In this document: positions 5,484 to 5,558 of the stretch, one piece after another
How positions within the stretch are numbered: position 1 is the stretch's first letter
How the letters are laid out: the number at the start of each line of letters is the position of its first letter
NCBI GenBank assembly: GCA_947625445.1
Contig: CANQOM010000110.1
Coordinates: 1 to 5,558 of the forward strand
DNA: 5,558 nt
Direction: 5' to 3'
From: Candidatus Gastranaerophilales bacterium
GTDB taxonomy: Bacteria > Cyanobacteriota > Vampirovibrionia > Gastranaerophilales > Gastranaerophilaceae
The notes under the pieces: model-generated
The model's input: the letters and a program-made list of their open reading frames with translations, nothing else
What the model was told of the DNA's origin: nothing
The model's database searches: none
Program-made: the position numbers and the translations under genes

Positions 5484-5558
5484 ATGAAATTTCATACTAA
5501 ATATTTATGGTTTAATACTCAAAAACACAGAGAATATATTAATATTACATCTGAAGTT
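5484..5558 (+). CDS. N-terminus of a YjbQ/UPF0047 family protein (cut by window end)
   Basis: Twenty-five codons are present before the window ends, with no stop. The start MKFHTKYLWFNTQKHREYI followed by NITSEV closely matches the beginning of YjbQ/UPF0047 proteins (Pfam PF01894), in which an L-x-F/L-x-T strand and the (I)NIT-x-x-V segment are conserved. The family is annotated as secondary thiamine-phosphate synthase, and is a small trimeric cytoplasmic protein of about 130-140 residues; its physiological role is poorly defined. ATG 5484 is preceded by a purine-rich AGGAAAGGAAG (5468-5478) ribosome site. It diverges from the calpain-like gene. The conserved His/Glu residues of the active site lie beyond the window and cannot be checked. 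Confidence 0.75.
   Translation, partial: MKFHTKYLWFNTQKHREYINITSEV

Noticed and set aside
1..5558. CRISPR array, transposon ends or a multi-gene defence island
   Set aside because: No regularly spaced repeats, no transposase or nuclease gene, and the neighbouring genes are glycan, tRNA, protease and YjbQ genes without the usual defence partners.

Overview
The window is very AT-rich bacterial DNA with standard-code genes, bacterial sigma70-type promoters and Shine-Dalgarno sites, and a tRNA without an encoded CCA end. My best guess is an uncultured host-associated bacterium of the Gastranaerophilales/Vampirovibrionia (non-photosynthetic cyanobacterial relatives) type. The basis is the low GC, a calpain-type protease without a signal peptide, and RgpF-type and GT8-type glycosyltransferases with a basic 'FGI(K)' C-terminal tail. 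This assignment is an inference, not shown by any marker gene here; other AT-rich gut lineages remain possible.

Layout, left to right. Positions 1-382 (minus) hold the N-terminal 127 codons of an Asn/Gln/Leu/Met-rich protein of unknown function whose end lies outside the window. Positions 421-540 are a non-coding island with clearly higher GC than its surroundings, possibly a dispersed repeat or small RNA. Positions 572-1558 (minus) encode an RgpF-like polysaccharide-assembly protein and 1739-2839 (minus) a GT8 family glycosyltransferase; each has its own recognisable promoter. Positions 3028-3363 (plus) encode a small XRE-type helix-turn-helix regulator diverging from the GT8 gene. A tRNA-Ser(CGA) gene lies at 3377-3463 (minus) with a near-consensus promoter. 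Positions 3581-5305 (minus) encode a calpain-like cysteine protease with an intact catalytic triad. The first 25 codons of a YjbQ/UPF0047 protein begin at 5484 (plus).

The two glycosyltransferases probably act on the same cell-surface glycan: they are adjacent, co-oriented, and end in a related basic tail although their catalytic domains are unrelated. The XRE regulator shares an intergenic region with the GT8 gene, and this region holds two similar elements exactly 100 bp apart, one over each promoter, so local regulation of the glycan gene by the XRE protein is plausible. The calpain-like protease, the tRNA and the YjbQ gene look like separate units. No phage, transposon, CRISPR array or clear multi-gene defence system is visible. 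The points most worth checking are the shared glycosyltransferase tail, the intergenic island at 421-540, the paired elements in the GT8/XRE promoter region, and the inverted 10-bp copy of the tRNA-Ser 5' region.
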